DNA of 64,000 bases from Lepturacanthus savala. Lineage: Eukaryota; Chordata; Actinopteri; Scombriformes; Trichiuridae. The position numbers and the translations under genes are program-made. Under the pieces are notes generated by a model that did no database searches, was not told where the DNA came from, and worked only from the letters and a program-made list of their open reading frames with translations. The stretch spans positions 34,863,602 to 34,927,601 of the forward strand of contig CM060464.1 in assembly GCA_030544235.1 (NCBI GenBank), read 5' to 3'. Below, piece by piece: positions 38,768 to 50,162 of this stretch (positions within the stretch are counted from its first letter, which is position 1; each line of letters begins with the position of its first letter).

Positions 38768-39725
38768 GTGGAATGGCCCTTGCCCTGCCTGGAAGATTAT
38801 TATAGGGCAGTACAGCTGCGATTTCTGGTCTGCTGGTGTGATCCTGAATGCGATGCAAAATGGAAGGACTTGGAACAAAATTTAATGAGAGTACCTCTCC
38901 CGTCTATATTGGGAGACAAAACCCTCCAAAAAAAATACTTGGATGAATCAATTAATTGGATTGTAACACCTCTAAACATCTGGCACAGAAAACTTAGAGA
39001 CCCGAAATTTGAACACGAATATTACGATGGGTGGCACTTGATCCGGATTTCACACCAGCAGAACTGGACAGCAGATTTAGACACTGGACAGAACTGGGTA
39101 TCACCTCATACTGCAAAGTTTCCTCTGGATAAAATACTGGATTAGATCCCTTTCAACGCCTCACAGAAACTCATGATCTGGACAAACGCGATTTCTTCAG
39201 ATACCTTCAACTAAGACACTATTTTAATAAAAACATAAAAACTATTGGAGAAGAAGGAATGAACCTGATCAGGATATATAAGGCATGGAAGGGTGATACT
39301 GACAGAAAACTGATCTCCAGGATTTATTCTGCTCTACAACTGGACAGGGGTCATTCCACAATGTATATTAAATCAAGATGGGAGAAAGAAGCTAACATAC
39401 AGTTAACTGAAGATGACTGGGTAAACATTTGTAGGACACAATCCACTACCTCCAGCTCAGATCTGTGGAGAGAATTCACCTGGAAAAACAATTTAAGGTT
39501 TTTCATAACTCCCAAAATTAAAAGCTTACAGACCAACAACCCAGAACACCGACAGTGTTGAAGAAGGTGTGGTGACATGTCTGCTGGCCACTTCCATATA
39601 TTTTGGGATTGCCCTAATATTTCTTCATATTGGGTAGAGGTAGTAACAGCAATCAGCTCAATAATTAACATGCAGCTTGACCTAAGCTTCAGTGTTATAT
39701 ATTTAGGAAACACCGATTGTGATGA
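38768..39725 (+). pseudogene. LINE ORF2 C-terminal region
   Basis: Frames 38768-39145 and 39259-39561 continue ORF2 (LPLPCLEDYYRAVQLRFL, then MNLIRIYKAWKGDTDRKL). The end is a Cys/His motif, CGDMSAGHFHIFWDCP, near 39565-39615. A TGA stands where the reversed copy at 54989 has TGG. About 39140 marks a deletion and the outer edge of the inner inverted repeat. Confidence 0.7.
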
Positions 39726-40375
39726 ATAAACAAGATAGGTACTTATTACAAATACTATTAGCAAGTAGTAAGAAAGCAATAACCAGGAAATGGCTGAGTA
39801 ATGAGTGCCCGACAATTTTACTTGGACCAGAAGCAATCTCATTGATTTTGGAATGCTCTGTGTGGAGAATTTTGAACTTTTCCGTGCTGAGATTCCCAAA
39901 TTAGACACCATGATGAACGTGTGGAGGAACACGCACCCCTGGGGGGCACCCTGTTTCACTACGGACTGAAATGTTAAACCGAGAGTGACTCATGTGAGAG
40001 CTATGGACATGAAGGCCCGTTAGGCCAACTCATTTTATTTATTATTATTATTTTTTTCCAAATATCAGCTATGAGTGATATCTTGCATTTTATTTTGCTA
40101 TAGATGGCCCTGTCTGTTGTACCTGTATTATGTACATATGTATTTTGTGAAAACTTTGCATATTTAAATGTTAAAACAAAGTATAAAAATAAGTGCACCG
40201 ATGTGGTGTCATAAAATGACACTGAGGGTGTCAAATTTTAACACGATTAAAGAGTGAAAATATTAACACTGTTAAGTGTAATTTTTACTCAGAATCTGTC
40301 AGAATTATATGAACTCAGGAAAAGTGTTCAGATTAACTCTATGCAAGTTGAATTAACACTTGTGATTTTGCTGTG

Positions 40376-41400
40376 TATGTTCAAATACACACACACACAC
40401 CAATAAACTCCATTGACTCAGATTACTGTGATATTATTGACTACAAATAAATACCAGAGATACACTGTTTACATCTTTACTGCAATACTTTACTACATTA
40501 ACTCACAAGACTAGCTAGATGTGTTTATTAAAACTCAACTAAAAGTAAAGCCACTATATAAATAATAATAATAATAATAATACATTTTATTTATTGGGCG
40601 CCTTTCGTAGCCTCAAGGTCGCCTTACATAAAGTATATTAAGAACAGTAGTATTGTTTAGGCAATACTAGAAACAGAATAATAAACTGATTAATATCTGA
40701 CTGAAAATGACTGATGTCAATAACAATATTCTGATATATTATACAGTACATAATACTGATGTACTTTTTAACTGCAAAACTTTAACTCCATTAAGATCAC
40801 ACGACAGTGATTAATAAACGCTCATTCTATCAAAAGCAGATTTTCACACACACACCCTCCAAATACAGTAACAGTAGTTATGTCTTACACAAAGGGCTAA
40901 GAAGCTAGCGGCCTAACGGCACTAATGCTAACAATAACCAAAATACACGAACAAAAACAACAATCCTGTCAAAAATATAAATTTTCCTCACCAAGAAACA
41001 CCCACCCAGTCATAGTACGACACACACACGCGGCTAACAACAGCATTAATGCTAACATCACACATCATCATCACACGACCAAAAAAGCAAATCCTGACAA
41101 AAACGTAACTTTTCGTCTCGGACACAGACTGCCACGCGGACATAAAACCATTTAAATACTAAAACTAACAGCAGTTATGTCAGAAGCACTCTGGCGAAGT
41201 AGCTAACAGGCTAATGCTAACGGGATGACGAGGCAAAGAAAACAGTCATTTACTCAGAAGAAGTCTATCTTACCTGTTGAAGCCGGTCACAGGCGTCCGA
41301 GATCCAAGGAAACGATTAAATAATCCACAAAAATGCAATTTTCCTCGAAATCTGTCTAATAGTTTAATAAACAGCAGAGCAGCAGCAAAGTCCTTTGTTC
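40376..41400. other. Non-genic sequence flanking the CACTA-like element
   Basis: This stretch is AT-rich. At 40560-40630 it holds an (AAT)n run followed by TTTATTGGGCGCCTTTCGTA, resembling the 3' tail of a fish LINE read in reverse. At 40860-41160 runs of the type GCTAACATCACACATC occur. It is mirrored at 53150-54159. No gene is supported. Confidence 0.5.
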
Positions 41401-41408
41401 TCTGAGTG

Positions 41409-41625
41409 GTAGTGTTGTGTCGGTCGTGAACGAACGAATCAAAAGAACTAGTTCTTTTTGTGAACGGGGTGAACTAGTTCACTTCCTCGAAAAGACCCGT
41501 TCTTTTCGTTCGCGGCGTCCTTAATTGGCTGACCAGTCTGGTCACCAATCATATTTCCTCCCTAGGCGAGCTAGAAAACAGCAGCAGCTTTCCTGATTGT
41601 ACTACACGCGTAGTAGGAGGGCGGG

Positions 41626-41717
<92 letters not shown>

Positions 41718-43264
41718 GTGCTCCGCCGAGCTGTTCACTTTGGGAATTGTAGTTCACTTTGAAGAATTAGTTCATTTCAGATCGTGGGGGAGGGGTTGGG
41801 GCGTGTATCTATGTGTGTATGTGTGTGCTGGTGTGTTTCCTATTCGACAATAAAATGCCACAAAATGATTTCTGATTTATTGGTTATTTTTAATAAGGAT
41901 AATAATGATAACAATAGTTATTATTATTATTAATAATAATGTTAACAGTATTATTGTTGTTCTTGTTTTTAACCAACCTTTACTGTAAAATGTCTGAGTT
42001 TTAAAAAGCTATATATTTAAAAAAAAAAAAAAAAAAAAAAAAAGGACACATACACCAACAGTACAAGAGCGAACCGTACACTGAACGGCTTCCCCTTAAA
42101 GTCAGTGGATTCGTTCAGAACTATTTCACGCGAAGCCGTTCACCAAATGGCTCAGACCTACGGGCAAGTGGTTCAGTGAACGGTTCGCACCCACTAACAG
42201 GGAAGCGGATCAGTGAATGGTTCGCACCCACTTAGAGGAAAGTAGGTCAGTGAACAGCTCACACCCACTTAGAGGAAAGTAGTTCAGTGAACGGTTTGCA
42301 CCCACTTAAAGGAAAGTAGTTCAGTGAACAGCTCACACCCACTTAGAGGAAAGTAGTTCAGTGAACCTCACTGAACTACTTTCCTCTAAGTGGGTGCGAG
42401 CCGTTCACTGATCCATTATTATTTTTTATTTTTTTCAATACACAGCATCTTAATATTATGTTAATAGTTAATTTCACACTTGTTCGTTTATTTTTGATTG
42501 TACATTTAAGGACACATACACCAACAGTACAAGAGCGAACCGTACACTGAACGGCTTCCTCTTAAAGTCAGTGGATTCGTTCAGAACTACTACGGTTCGC
42601 ACCCACTTAGAGGAAAGTAGTTCAGTGAACTTGACTGAACTACTTTCCTCTAAGTGGGTGCGAGCCATTCATTGATCCATTATTATTTTTTATTTTTTTC
42701 AATACACAGCATCTTAATATTATGTTGATAGTTAATTTCATACTTGTTTGTTTATTTTTGATTGTACATTTAAGGACACATTTAAGGACACAACAGTACA
42801 AGAGCGAACCGTACACTTTATTTTTTTCAATACACAGCATCTTAATATTATGTTAATAGTTAATTTCATACTTGTTTGTTTATTTTTGATTGTGCATTTA
42901 ATTGAGCAGTTATTTTTGTCAAATAAAATAAGCTGGTGGTTCCATGTCTGACATCAGAAATCATTTTGTTGCATTTTATTTGTTGAATAGGAAAGCAGAA
43001 AGCGCAGAGTGAACGAAATGAATGAAATGAATGTTTTTTTTTACTGAATGATCTGAACTGAACTAGTTCTTCAAAGTGAACGACAATTCCCATAACTACT
43101 GTGGAGTGGAGCTGAGAGTCAAAGGGAGAGAACAAGATGGCCGCTGTCTATGCTGGATGATGACGTCAGTCCTTCCAGAAGATTCCGAAACCGATAAATT
43201 TGATAATTCAACGATTTAGAGATTAAAAAGTAATTATTTTATTCATCATTATTTTACCCCTGAA
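41409..43264 (-). repeat. Minisatellite-bearing block, left-arm copy
   Basis: On the plus strand it begins GTCGTGAACGAACGAATC, followed by AAAAGAACTAGTTCTTTTTG and a GC-rich promoter-like stretch, a (GT)n run at 41628-41709, an A24 tract near 42020, the 37-bp minisatellite at 42170-42410, two hairpins, and ends ATTTTACCCCTGAA. From 41720 to the end it is almost identical, in reverse, to block A. The GAACGAATC/GTTCACT phrases suggest a hAT-like MITE with internal expansions, but no clean target duplication was identified. Confidence 0.75.
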
Positions 43265-43431
43265 AGTCCTGAGTAGTTTAAATGTGTATTCATAGTTTTT
43301 ACTCCTTTTTTTCTTGATGTGATCCTGATATATTCTATATGTATTTGAAAGTCCTGAGTAGTTTAAATGTGTATTCATAGTTTTTACTCCTTTTTTTCTT
43401 GATGTGATCCTGATATATTCTACATGTCTTT
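43262..43431. repeat. 85-bp tandem duplication private to the left arm
   Basis: GAAAGTCCTGAGTAGTTTAA starts at 43262 and again at 43347, each followed by the same CATAGTTTTTACTCC and TTGATGTGATCCTGATATAT sequence. The right arm has only one copy (about 51390-51472), so the duplication followed the inverted duplication. Confidence 0.9.
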
Positions 43432-43533
43432 GTTTTAATGTTTTTTTTTTTTTTTTTTAATTTTCTTGAGTCTCCTGACCAATAAACTGTGATTTATTTA
43501 GTTTTAACTTTAAATATATCATACAGATCCACA

Positions 43534-44290
43534 CTACTGCCAGTAGCAGGAGTCCTGAACTTGTCCACAGCATTTTCTCTCTATATCCGTGGGCATCTCC
43601 TGGCAGTTTGTGCAGCCACACCATGGGGGTCGCCCTGCAGCTGGGGGGTCTGATGGAGGGGCACTGGATGTAAGTTGGAGCACGTCGAACATTAGACTGA
43701 AGTCACGGTCAGACGGAGCTCCAGCAGTTCATGTGATTGTTCTCAGTTCAAGTGAGTGAATCCTGGCCTGTAAATAAAATAACAAACTCTAAAGAACAGC
43801 CATATTGTGCTTGTATTTTATGTATACAGACCATTATAGGTGAGTTAACAAGTCACTGAAAACTCGATTAAGATAAAAACAGTACTTTGTCAGAGGCAAG
43901 ATACGTTTAAAAAGTAATACTATTTGATTTGTAATGCATTTTCATTGAAAACAATCTCAAAGCGCTACATTAAAGCATAAGCTATACATGAAAACAATAA
44001 AAACTAACAAAATAAAATCAGTTATAATGGGCTATTTAAAATGGATAACAGAGAAGTAATGTGATAAATACCTGCTCATCAGCAATCCTTCGGGCTTGAA
44101 GATCTTGTACTCTTTTTATGTCTTCGTCTACAAGACCACTTGTCTGGTCTCCGCGTGCCCTTCCTCTTTCTCTTCTTCCTCTTCGGGCCCTTGGTGCTCC
44201 TCTTATATGTCGCTGGGGTTGTTCTCTGGATGTAGATGGCTCCGGAGTATAATCAGAATCAGAACCAACAAGGCTCTCGTCATGGAAGCT
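43534..44290 (-). pseudogene. P2X7-domain gene copy in left arm, broken
   Basis: Minus-strand exons are 44072-44290 (open, starting SFHDESLVGSDSDYTPEPS) and 43534-43767. The second exon has a one-base insertion near 43747 and a one-base loss near 43709, with a TGA in between, and ends in TAG at 43534-43536, earlier than in the other copy. The first coding exon (MAHSQ in the right-arm copy) is absent because homology ends at 44600. The cysteine motif is intact: PWCGCTNCQEMPTDIERKCC. The domain is the cytoplasmic Cys-rich domain first known from P2X7 receptors. Confidence 0.8.
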
Positions 44291-44599
44291 CTAAATCAAT
44301 GAACAATTTATATAACACAGCTAAAAGTCAAACAAAACACACTTGTGATTCAGCTACATATTATAAACTTGATAAATTAGGATAACTTTAGCTATGATGT
44401 AAAGTTCTGCACACTACTGTAAAGATATTTGGTCATAAACATCACAATGTAACATTAGCAGCGAGGTAGTGTATGAATTGGGGCTGTTCAGAAAAAAAAA
44501 ACATAATGGTGATATACAACAAGGTGAACAGCTAACAGAGATTTGCTGTTTTTACTGGCATGAAATTTCTTACACCTATAAAATAAATAAATAAAAACA

Positions 44600-44977
44600 A
44601 TTGTGAATTGTCTAGTTTTTCTTTAACCTTACTTCTCATCATTACAAACAGTGATTTCAACAACAACATCATTACATACTCACAATATATTTTAACTTTT
44701 AACGTTAGTATAGGCATTTCAGGCACTAGAGTGCGTTTGACCACTGTTGTTGATACAGTTGTTCTTCCTTGCACCCATTGGTGTATGTGAAGCCTAATAT
44801 TTGAGATTGAACGAGGCCTTCCCATGGCTTCTTGATGAAATTATTTAAATTTGTGTGGCCTTCTGTCGCCTTTGTGCTATTCCTGTAGTAACTCCTGTGG
44901 TGACCTTCATGCCAAAAGAATTTCACTTTGTTACTATAGATGTCTGGATTCTGGATGTCTGGAAAACGATGTCGGAC
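44600..44977 (-). other. Satellite-flanking unit (copy 2)
   Basis: This is the reverse-complement homologue of 17516-17890, ending at CTAGACAATTCAC (minus strand), exactly where the inner inverted-repeat arm begins. The minus-strand frame 44726-44926 is fully open for 66 codons (MKFFWHEGHHRSYYRN ... QQQWSNAL). In copy 1 the same frame has an internal TAA. Function is unknown. Confidence 0.65.
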
Positions 44978-45665
44978 TTTCCCAGGTGAATTTCTAATCC
45001 AAAACTATACCATTGTACATAAAATAAAAGGTAAATACGATTTTCTGTAAAAATATTTCACTGATTCAGGCATACATCGCTTTTCAACTTATTGTTCTCT
45101 TCCGACCGAGAGAATGCTTATGGAGCGATAAAAACTTTAAAACCACATGAAAACAATAGCTTTCCCAGGTGAATTTCTAATCCAAAAGTATACCATTTCA
45201 CATAAAGTATGAGGTAAACAAGATTTTCTGTAAAAATATTGTACTGATTTAGGCCTACATGGCTTTTTATCTTTTTGTGCTCTTCAGACCGAGAGAAAGC
45301 TTCTGGAGCCATAGAAAGTTTAAAACATGAACCACATGAAAACAATAGCTTTCCCAGGTGAATTCCTAATCCAAAACTATACCATTGTACACAAAATAAA
45401 AGGTAAACAAGATTTTCTGTAAAAATATTTCATTGATTTAGGCCTACAAGGCTTTTCATCTGATTGTGCTCTTCCGACCGAGAGAATGCTTATGGAGCAA
45501 TAAAAGCTTTAAAACATGAACCACATGAAAACAATAGCTTTTCCATACCATTGTACATAAAGTAAAAGGTAAACAAGATTTTCTCTAAAAATATTTAACT
45601 GATTTAGGCCTACAAGGCTTTTCATCTCATTGTTCTCTTCCAAACGAGAGAAAGCTTATGGAGCA
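44978..45665 (-). repeat. Diverged satellite monomers (about 3.6 copies)
   Basis: Reversed 189-bp-type monomers are recognised by TTTCCCAGGTGAATTTCTAA, ACCACATGAAAACAATAGC and CCGAGAGAATGC. They carry many substitutions and a truncated unit near 45540. They join the flanking unit at 44978 in the same way as at 17515 and 60029. Confidence 0.9.
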
Positions 45666-45678
45666 CTGTACATTGCAG

Positions 45679-45771
45679 CTAAGAGCTAAAAGAGTTTACA
45701 AAGAATGTGGTATAAACCATTCCATAGACATCTGGCATGGGTCGAAGAACTTGAGCAAAAAACTTATATTG
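45679..45771 (+). pseudogene. Single exon of a transposase-like gene
   Basis: A 93-nt segment with an acceptor (CATTGCAG) and a donor (GGTATGT) is open for 31 codons and reads VYKECGINHSIDIWHGSKNL then SKKL. I recall the 'DxWHGxKNLxKK' signature from fish repeat-associated proteins of unknown class; the assignment is tentative. No neighbouring exons were found, so it is an isolated fragment next to the satellite remnant. Confidence 0.35.
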
Positions 45772-46339
45772 GTATGTTCTGGACTCTCCTTACAAATGGT
45801 ACATTAGCTACATTATAATGTATATTATTTAGGATGTTTGAATACAGTAAATTCATTCTAAAAATAGAATGTTAATAATGTTAGAATTAATTTATTGATA
45901 TATTGTCAGCCATTAATGCAATATGTAATCTCCAGCAGCTGGGCCGTTACCATGGTGACTAACTTCTCTGCTACATTTGAATTCATGACTATCCGACTAA
46001 ATCTGGGGAGGCAGAAAGGCTACCTCTGGTCGGACCACATGCCAAACAAATGGTCATAAATCGAAAACCGTAAAAGATGGTGACAAAATGATCAGATTTT
46101 CTGAGAGCAGGCTTTCCCCGGTCGTACTGATATAATTTTTAATTCTGTGTAGAATTCACAGCTTGGTTAGTGGTATTTTTTCGATCACGACGACAGTCGT
46201 ACCTACGTTTTGATATAACAATTATTGATGTGCAGTGAGTGCAGCAGTTACTACAGCAATTTACAAATTTATTTTTTTGGGCCATTTTCTCTCCCTCTAC
46301 ACTAACAATGACATCACCCACTCTATCTTCCTGAGACTC
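45772..46339. other. No gene recognised
   Basis: The stretch is AT-rich spacer. A short plus-strand phrase near 46010-46050 and an open frame at 46139-46321 on the minus strand show no family resemblance, splice context or repeat structure that I can support. Confidence 0.4.
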
Positions 46340-46531
46340 TTAAAGCAAGAGTAACGAGATCGTTGGTTTTAAAAATGTAAGCAATAGAAAGTACAGATTC
46401 TTGTGTGAAAATGTAATGAGTAGAAGCCAGAAGTAGGCAGAAAAAATTGTAATGGAGTAAAGGATAGATACCTAAAAAGTGTACTTAAGTACAGTAACAA
46501 AGTATTTGTACTTCGTTACTTGACACCTCTG
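46340..46531 (-). repeat. 192-bp dispersed repeat, copy 1
   Basis: It runs from TTAAAGCAAGAGTAACGAGA to TTACTTGACACCTCTG and is repeated in the same orientation at 49109-49300 with about 90% or better identity. On the minus strand it starts CAGAGGTGTCAAGTAAC, like the end of a fish DNA transposon or MITE; a related end lies at 49846-49926. Confidence 0.8.
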
Positions 46532-46552
46532 GTTTAGATGTATTCAACACAG

Positions 46553-46696
46553 TTATGTTGAGTTCATTTAACAGAGTTATGGTGGAATTATTAAATAAAG
46601 CCATGTTGTATTTATTACACAAAGTCATATTTGATTTAGTGAACAAAGTTATGTTAGACTTATTGAAGAAAGTTATATTGAAATCAATGAACTAAT
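46553..46696. repeat. 24-bp degenerate minisatellite, six units
   Basis: Units TTATGTTGAGTTCATTTAAC + AGAG, TTATGGTGGAATTATTAAAT + AAAG, CCATGTTGTATTTATTACAC + AAAG and three more fall at exact 24-bp steps. Divergence between units is high, so the array is old. An (AT)n run follows near 46703. Confidence 0.8.
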
Positions 46697-47380
46697 GAGC
46701 TACTATATATATATATATTCAAATAAATGACACAAAATTGAATTCCTTAAACTCACATTTATTTATAACAATCAAGTATGCAATTGTGTAACAATACAAG
46801 CCAAATGTGGTGGTCATCACCATCTAGAAAAATACATAGCATGTGTAACCAATGTAAACTGTTGCTTTTTTATTAAAGCAACATTCCGTTCCTTCAAAGT
46901 GCAAATGCTTCTTAAAGTTACATTTAAAAAAAAAATTCACTTTCAAAATTTCAATCAGAAAACATTTGGCTTTCAGATGACCAATACAAACAAAAATGTC
47001 AAAGTAACTGCCTGAGGTGATCCTAGGGTTACTGTACTTTTCAAAAAAGCAAAATAAATGGACCATTTTGCCAAGTCACAAAAACCCAAAACAGGCTGAA
47101 GAGTGTGGAGACTATAGTAGAGGAACGTTTTAAGTTATCTGTCTCTGGTTTGTCCTTTTGACTTTCAGTATGGCAGCTTTCAGTATAGCAGTACTAATAC
47201 AAAGAAAATTGTCGACTCTTGAAGTTGCATTTGGCTGCTTTACGATTACTAAAATCTAGATGGCTAAAACAGCCCCCATACAAAAGTCAAATCAAAATGT
47301 TACCATGGTAAATGCCATCATGGCTGACTATGCATTTTGCTACCAGTCTATCTTCACTAGATGTAGCTGTTTCAGGGATT
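46697..47380. other. No gene recognised
   Basis: AT-rich spacer. The minus-strand frame at 46824-47066 has no recognisable domain. Nothing firmer can be said. Confidence 0.4.
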
Positions 47381-47388
47381 TAAATTTC

Positions 47389-48684
47389 TCATAGTTGTAA
47401 ATAGCTATGCATGTGGAGTCCACAGTCTTGGCCGGGCTGTGGATTGCCCCACCTTCGTCTGTGGCTATTTCCCATGTGACCTGGTCGGTCACATGTTATG
47501 AAAGAAAAGACGGGACAGATCTTATTTATTGGCACCCAGTTTTGAGGAAAAAAAGAAGAAGAAACGTATGACACTTCTTTTCCCACATGAAATGAATGAG
47601 AAGTTGTGAAACCTGACACATTTTCAGTAAAAGGCCCTATAGAAATTAGAAATAGTAGACTTGTAGTAGATACTGGTAGACTCAAAAGAATCCCTCCAAC
47701 CCCCACAACTCTTACTGTTTCTTTGGATTTTTTCAACTTTATGGATTTTGTTGGTTTTAAATTCGAAAGTGAAGCTCCTGTATCCACAAGACATAAGGTC
47801 TCTATTTACCTCGATCATGAAATTAGGTTCTTCATTTGTTGTTGCCAATTTAATTAGTGGAGCTTGGATAACATTTCCTTCTGTTTTAATTTGGTCACTG
47901 TCCTGACAGCTCTATGAGTTGTGCGGTGGGGGATGCTGGTATTCCTCCTGAGTTCTCCCTAATGCTGCCATAGGCAGGGTATATTTGTTTTGTTGTGCTC
48001 TATGTGGACAGTCCCCTACCCAGTGATCTGGCTCACCACAAAAGAAGAAGGATCACATTCTGATTTGATTGATTGTCATGTATTTCTCTCCCTCCTTCCT
48101 CTGTTGTTGGTTCCCCTGCCTCTGCAACCTCTCGGAGCTCCGCCTGTATAGTGAGAAACTTGAACATACATTAGCATTTCTTGCATTTTATAATATATTT
48201 GTTCTGTATTATCCCAATGATGCTGAGCTAGCTCTACTAGTTTATTCATAGGTTTTCCTGAGGACCCAACTGTCATTTGCACTTTCAATTAAATTTTTGG
48301 TTGAAGGCTACTCACAAAGTTATATGCTGGATCACATTCCGCTGAACAGCTAAAGCTATCACATTGTAGAATGTCTGTGCTTCTTCGTAGGGTTACTGGG
48401 AATTTCACATATCTCCAAATGTGAAGGTCACCAGACATTGATTCATGCGTCACATCAAAGCCAACTGAATTCCTTTGATGTTCCCCACCTTCCCTTTTGT
48501 TGACATCCAAATGTCTTTGTTTTCCTTGTGATTGCTTTGATCTCATGACATAGAAGCTATAGACCCACCACCATTCGGGGTTGACTTTCTGTAACAGACT
48601 TGGTCTGTGACAGTATAGATCACTGAGAATAAATTTCCCACCATACAGCAAACTTGTACAAGACTCTGGAATTTTCTTCAACAA
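47389..48684 (-). pseudogene. Retrovirus-like gag-protease remnant
   Basis: On the minus strand, from high to low coordinates: an open frame 48289-48684 of gag-like composition, a basic stretch at 48076-48288 (GGAPRGCRGRGTNNRGRRE), a nucleocapsid-like knuckle near 48045 reading CGEPDHWVGDC (first Cys lost), and a protease start with the VDTGAS catalytic motif near 47790. Frames change between the pieces and stops are present, so this is a dead fragment. In retroviruses gag builds the particle and the aspartic protease cuts the polyprotein. No LTR directly adjoins it. The pieces resemble the retrovirus at 55407-58726 in type, but direct kinship is not shown. Confidence 0.55.
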
Positions 48685-49108
48685 ACATCACAAAAAAAAC
48701 CAAAAACTGTAACTAAGCCGATTGCGCAGTATGACATTTTTCGGGGTACTTGTATAGATGCTAGATTTCAGTGCTTCTCTGACTTCAAACTTCCGATTTA
48801 CAAGGACAACTGAATGCACCTTGTTGCAAAAACACTGCGACGATCACTTTCTCCTTTATTTAACCTGTTTGTCGACTTACGTAGGGACAGTGTGGGAGAG
48901 GGGGACAGATCGGTGTCACTGTAAATGTGTCCTCTGTGCTATCTGTGCCCATGCAGACATAAAAAATTTTTTTTTATGTTTGTATAATATTTATTTTTGA
49001 AGACGCATTTGTAACCCATAGATAGACCCACGCTCTGGTTCTTCCGGCCGGCATCCGACACAGTGCAACAGTTTTCACCCGTTTTATAAAAGTTAGCGGT
49101 TCACCAAG
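48685..49108. other. No gene recognised
   Basis: Mixed-composition spacer with no open frame of note and no repeat that I can identify. Confidence 0.35.
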
Positions 49109-49300
49109 TTAAAGCAAGAGTAACGAGACCGTTGGTTTTAAAAATGTAAGCAATAGAAAGTACAGACACTTGTGTGAAAATGTAATGACTAGAAGTCAGA
49201 AGTAGGCAGAAAAAATAGTAATGGAGTAAAGTATAGATACCTAAAAAGTGTGCTTAAGTACAGTAACAAAGTATTTGTACTTTATTACTTGACACCTCTG
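49109..49300 (-). repeat. 192-bp dispersed repeat, copy 2
   Basis: Direct repeat of 46340-46531. The same terminus, CAGAGGTGTCAAGTAA (minus strand), ends at 49300. Together the two copies bracket the gag-protease remnant. Confidence 0.8.
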
Positions 49301-50162
49301 ATGATACCCCAGTTTTTAAGCTGGAAGTGCTCAGTTCTGATGTTATGTTGTGTGTAGCTCCGAGTTCCGACGTCCAATAAAGCATCATCTCGACCCATGT
49401 GTGGTCCTAGAGGAGCAGGTTCTTTTGCCTGTGCCTGCCGCGTGAACCTGATTCAAATGGCTGAATGATTAACTCAAAGAGTAAGTGATGATTTATCTAT
49501 TGAGCCAAAGAAGGAAACAAAAAATCAGCATTTTTTTTTCTTTTAAGAACCAAAAGGTATAAATATCCAACGCCTGTTGCCTTTCCAAATAGACCCCCTA
49601 TGGAAATGTTACCATCATCACCGCCATGTACTGCTAGTGTCTCTCTGTTTCTGGCAGTTTTGCAGGCCTGAATACCTACCTCTTGAGTGCTACCTCAGTT
49701 TGGATGTTGAATTCCAAAAAAGTTTGAGAAAGAACATGCTCCTCGAGTTGCTTTGTCTTTGATAGTAATGGGATTATGATGATGCTGTGTCTTAGGCCAC
49801 GTGTATAATCCGTTTCAAATTGTAAAGACATCAAGTTGATACGTAAACTTTTACCAGAGTGTTTTTAAACTGCAGTATCTATACTTTTACTTAAGTAACA
49901 AATGTGTGTACTTTTGACACCACTGATATAAACCCAGTTTTGTGCAACCGGTTCCCAAAACTCAGTTAAAGGAAGGGTCGGGTTAGGGTTAGGGTTAAAC
50001 TTGCTTCAAGCAGGCAGCATTTAAAAAAAAACACCTCACAAGACCAACCCCCTGTCTCCAGACTCCCCCGTGAAGCCACGTCCCTAGAGAACAGGAGCGT
50101 GTACCACTTGTTCTCGAAGGTTAGCGAATGCAACGCTACTACATTCCGCTACGTTTTTTCGT
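49301..50162. other. Upstream region of the P2X7-type gene
   Basis: It contains a relative of the 192-bp repeat at about 49846-49926 (ending TTTTGACACCACTG) and a short telomere-like run, GGTTAGGGTTAGGGTTA, at 49981-49997. No TATA box is evident before 50163. The transcription start of the gene is not visible. Confidence 0.4.

Larger units (their letters stand above)
34437..40190 (+). mobile_element. L1/Tx1-like LINE insertion
   Basis: The insertion is bounded by a 16-bp target duplication with one mismatch, AAGTGCACCTATGTGG at 34421-34436 and AAGTGCACCGATGTGG at 40191-40206. It ends in an A-rich tail (GTATAAAAAT). On the plus strand it holds an ORF1 remnant, part of an endonuclease, a reverse transcriptase and a Cys-motif C-terminus, all broken by stops and frameshifts. 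A hAT MITE splits it at 36590-37374. Its 3' kilobase is duplicated in reverse at 54347-55406 with the same target junction, so the LINE predates the inner inverted duplication. Confidence 0.88.
39139..44600. repeat. Inner inverted repeat, left arm
   Basis: From GGATTAGATCCC at about 39139 to about 44600 this region is the reverse complement of 50283-55406. The match covers the LINE 3' end, the right end of the CACTA-like element, unique sequence 40376-41400, the minisatellite block and a P2X7-type gene copy. Private changes here are an 85-bp tandem duplication at 43262-43431 and a LINE deletion at the outer edge. The arms are about 5.1-5.5 kb with a 5.7-kb spacer. Confidence 0.9.

Noticed and set aside
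44096..44302. 68-aa frames at 44096-44302 (+) and 50522-50728 (-) beginning MKILYSFYVF
   Set aside because: They lie antisense to the second exon of the P2X7-domain gene, whose frame has splice sites and domain continuity; the antisense frame has neither.
47606..47857. Plus-strand 83-aa frame over the protease remnant
   Set aside because: The opposite strand carries the DTGAS protease motif and neighbouring nucleocapsid-like features, so the plus frame is a shadow.
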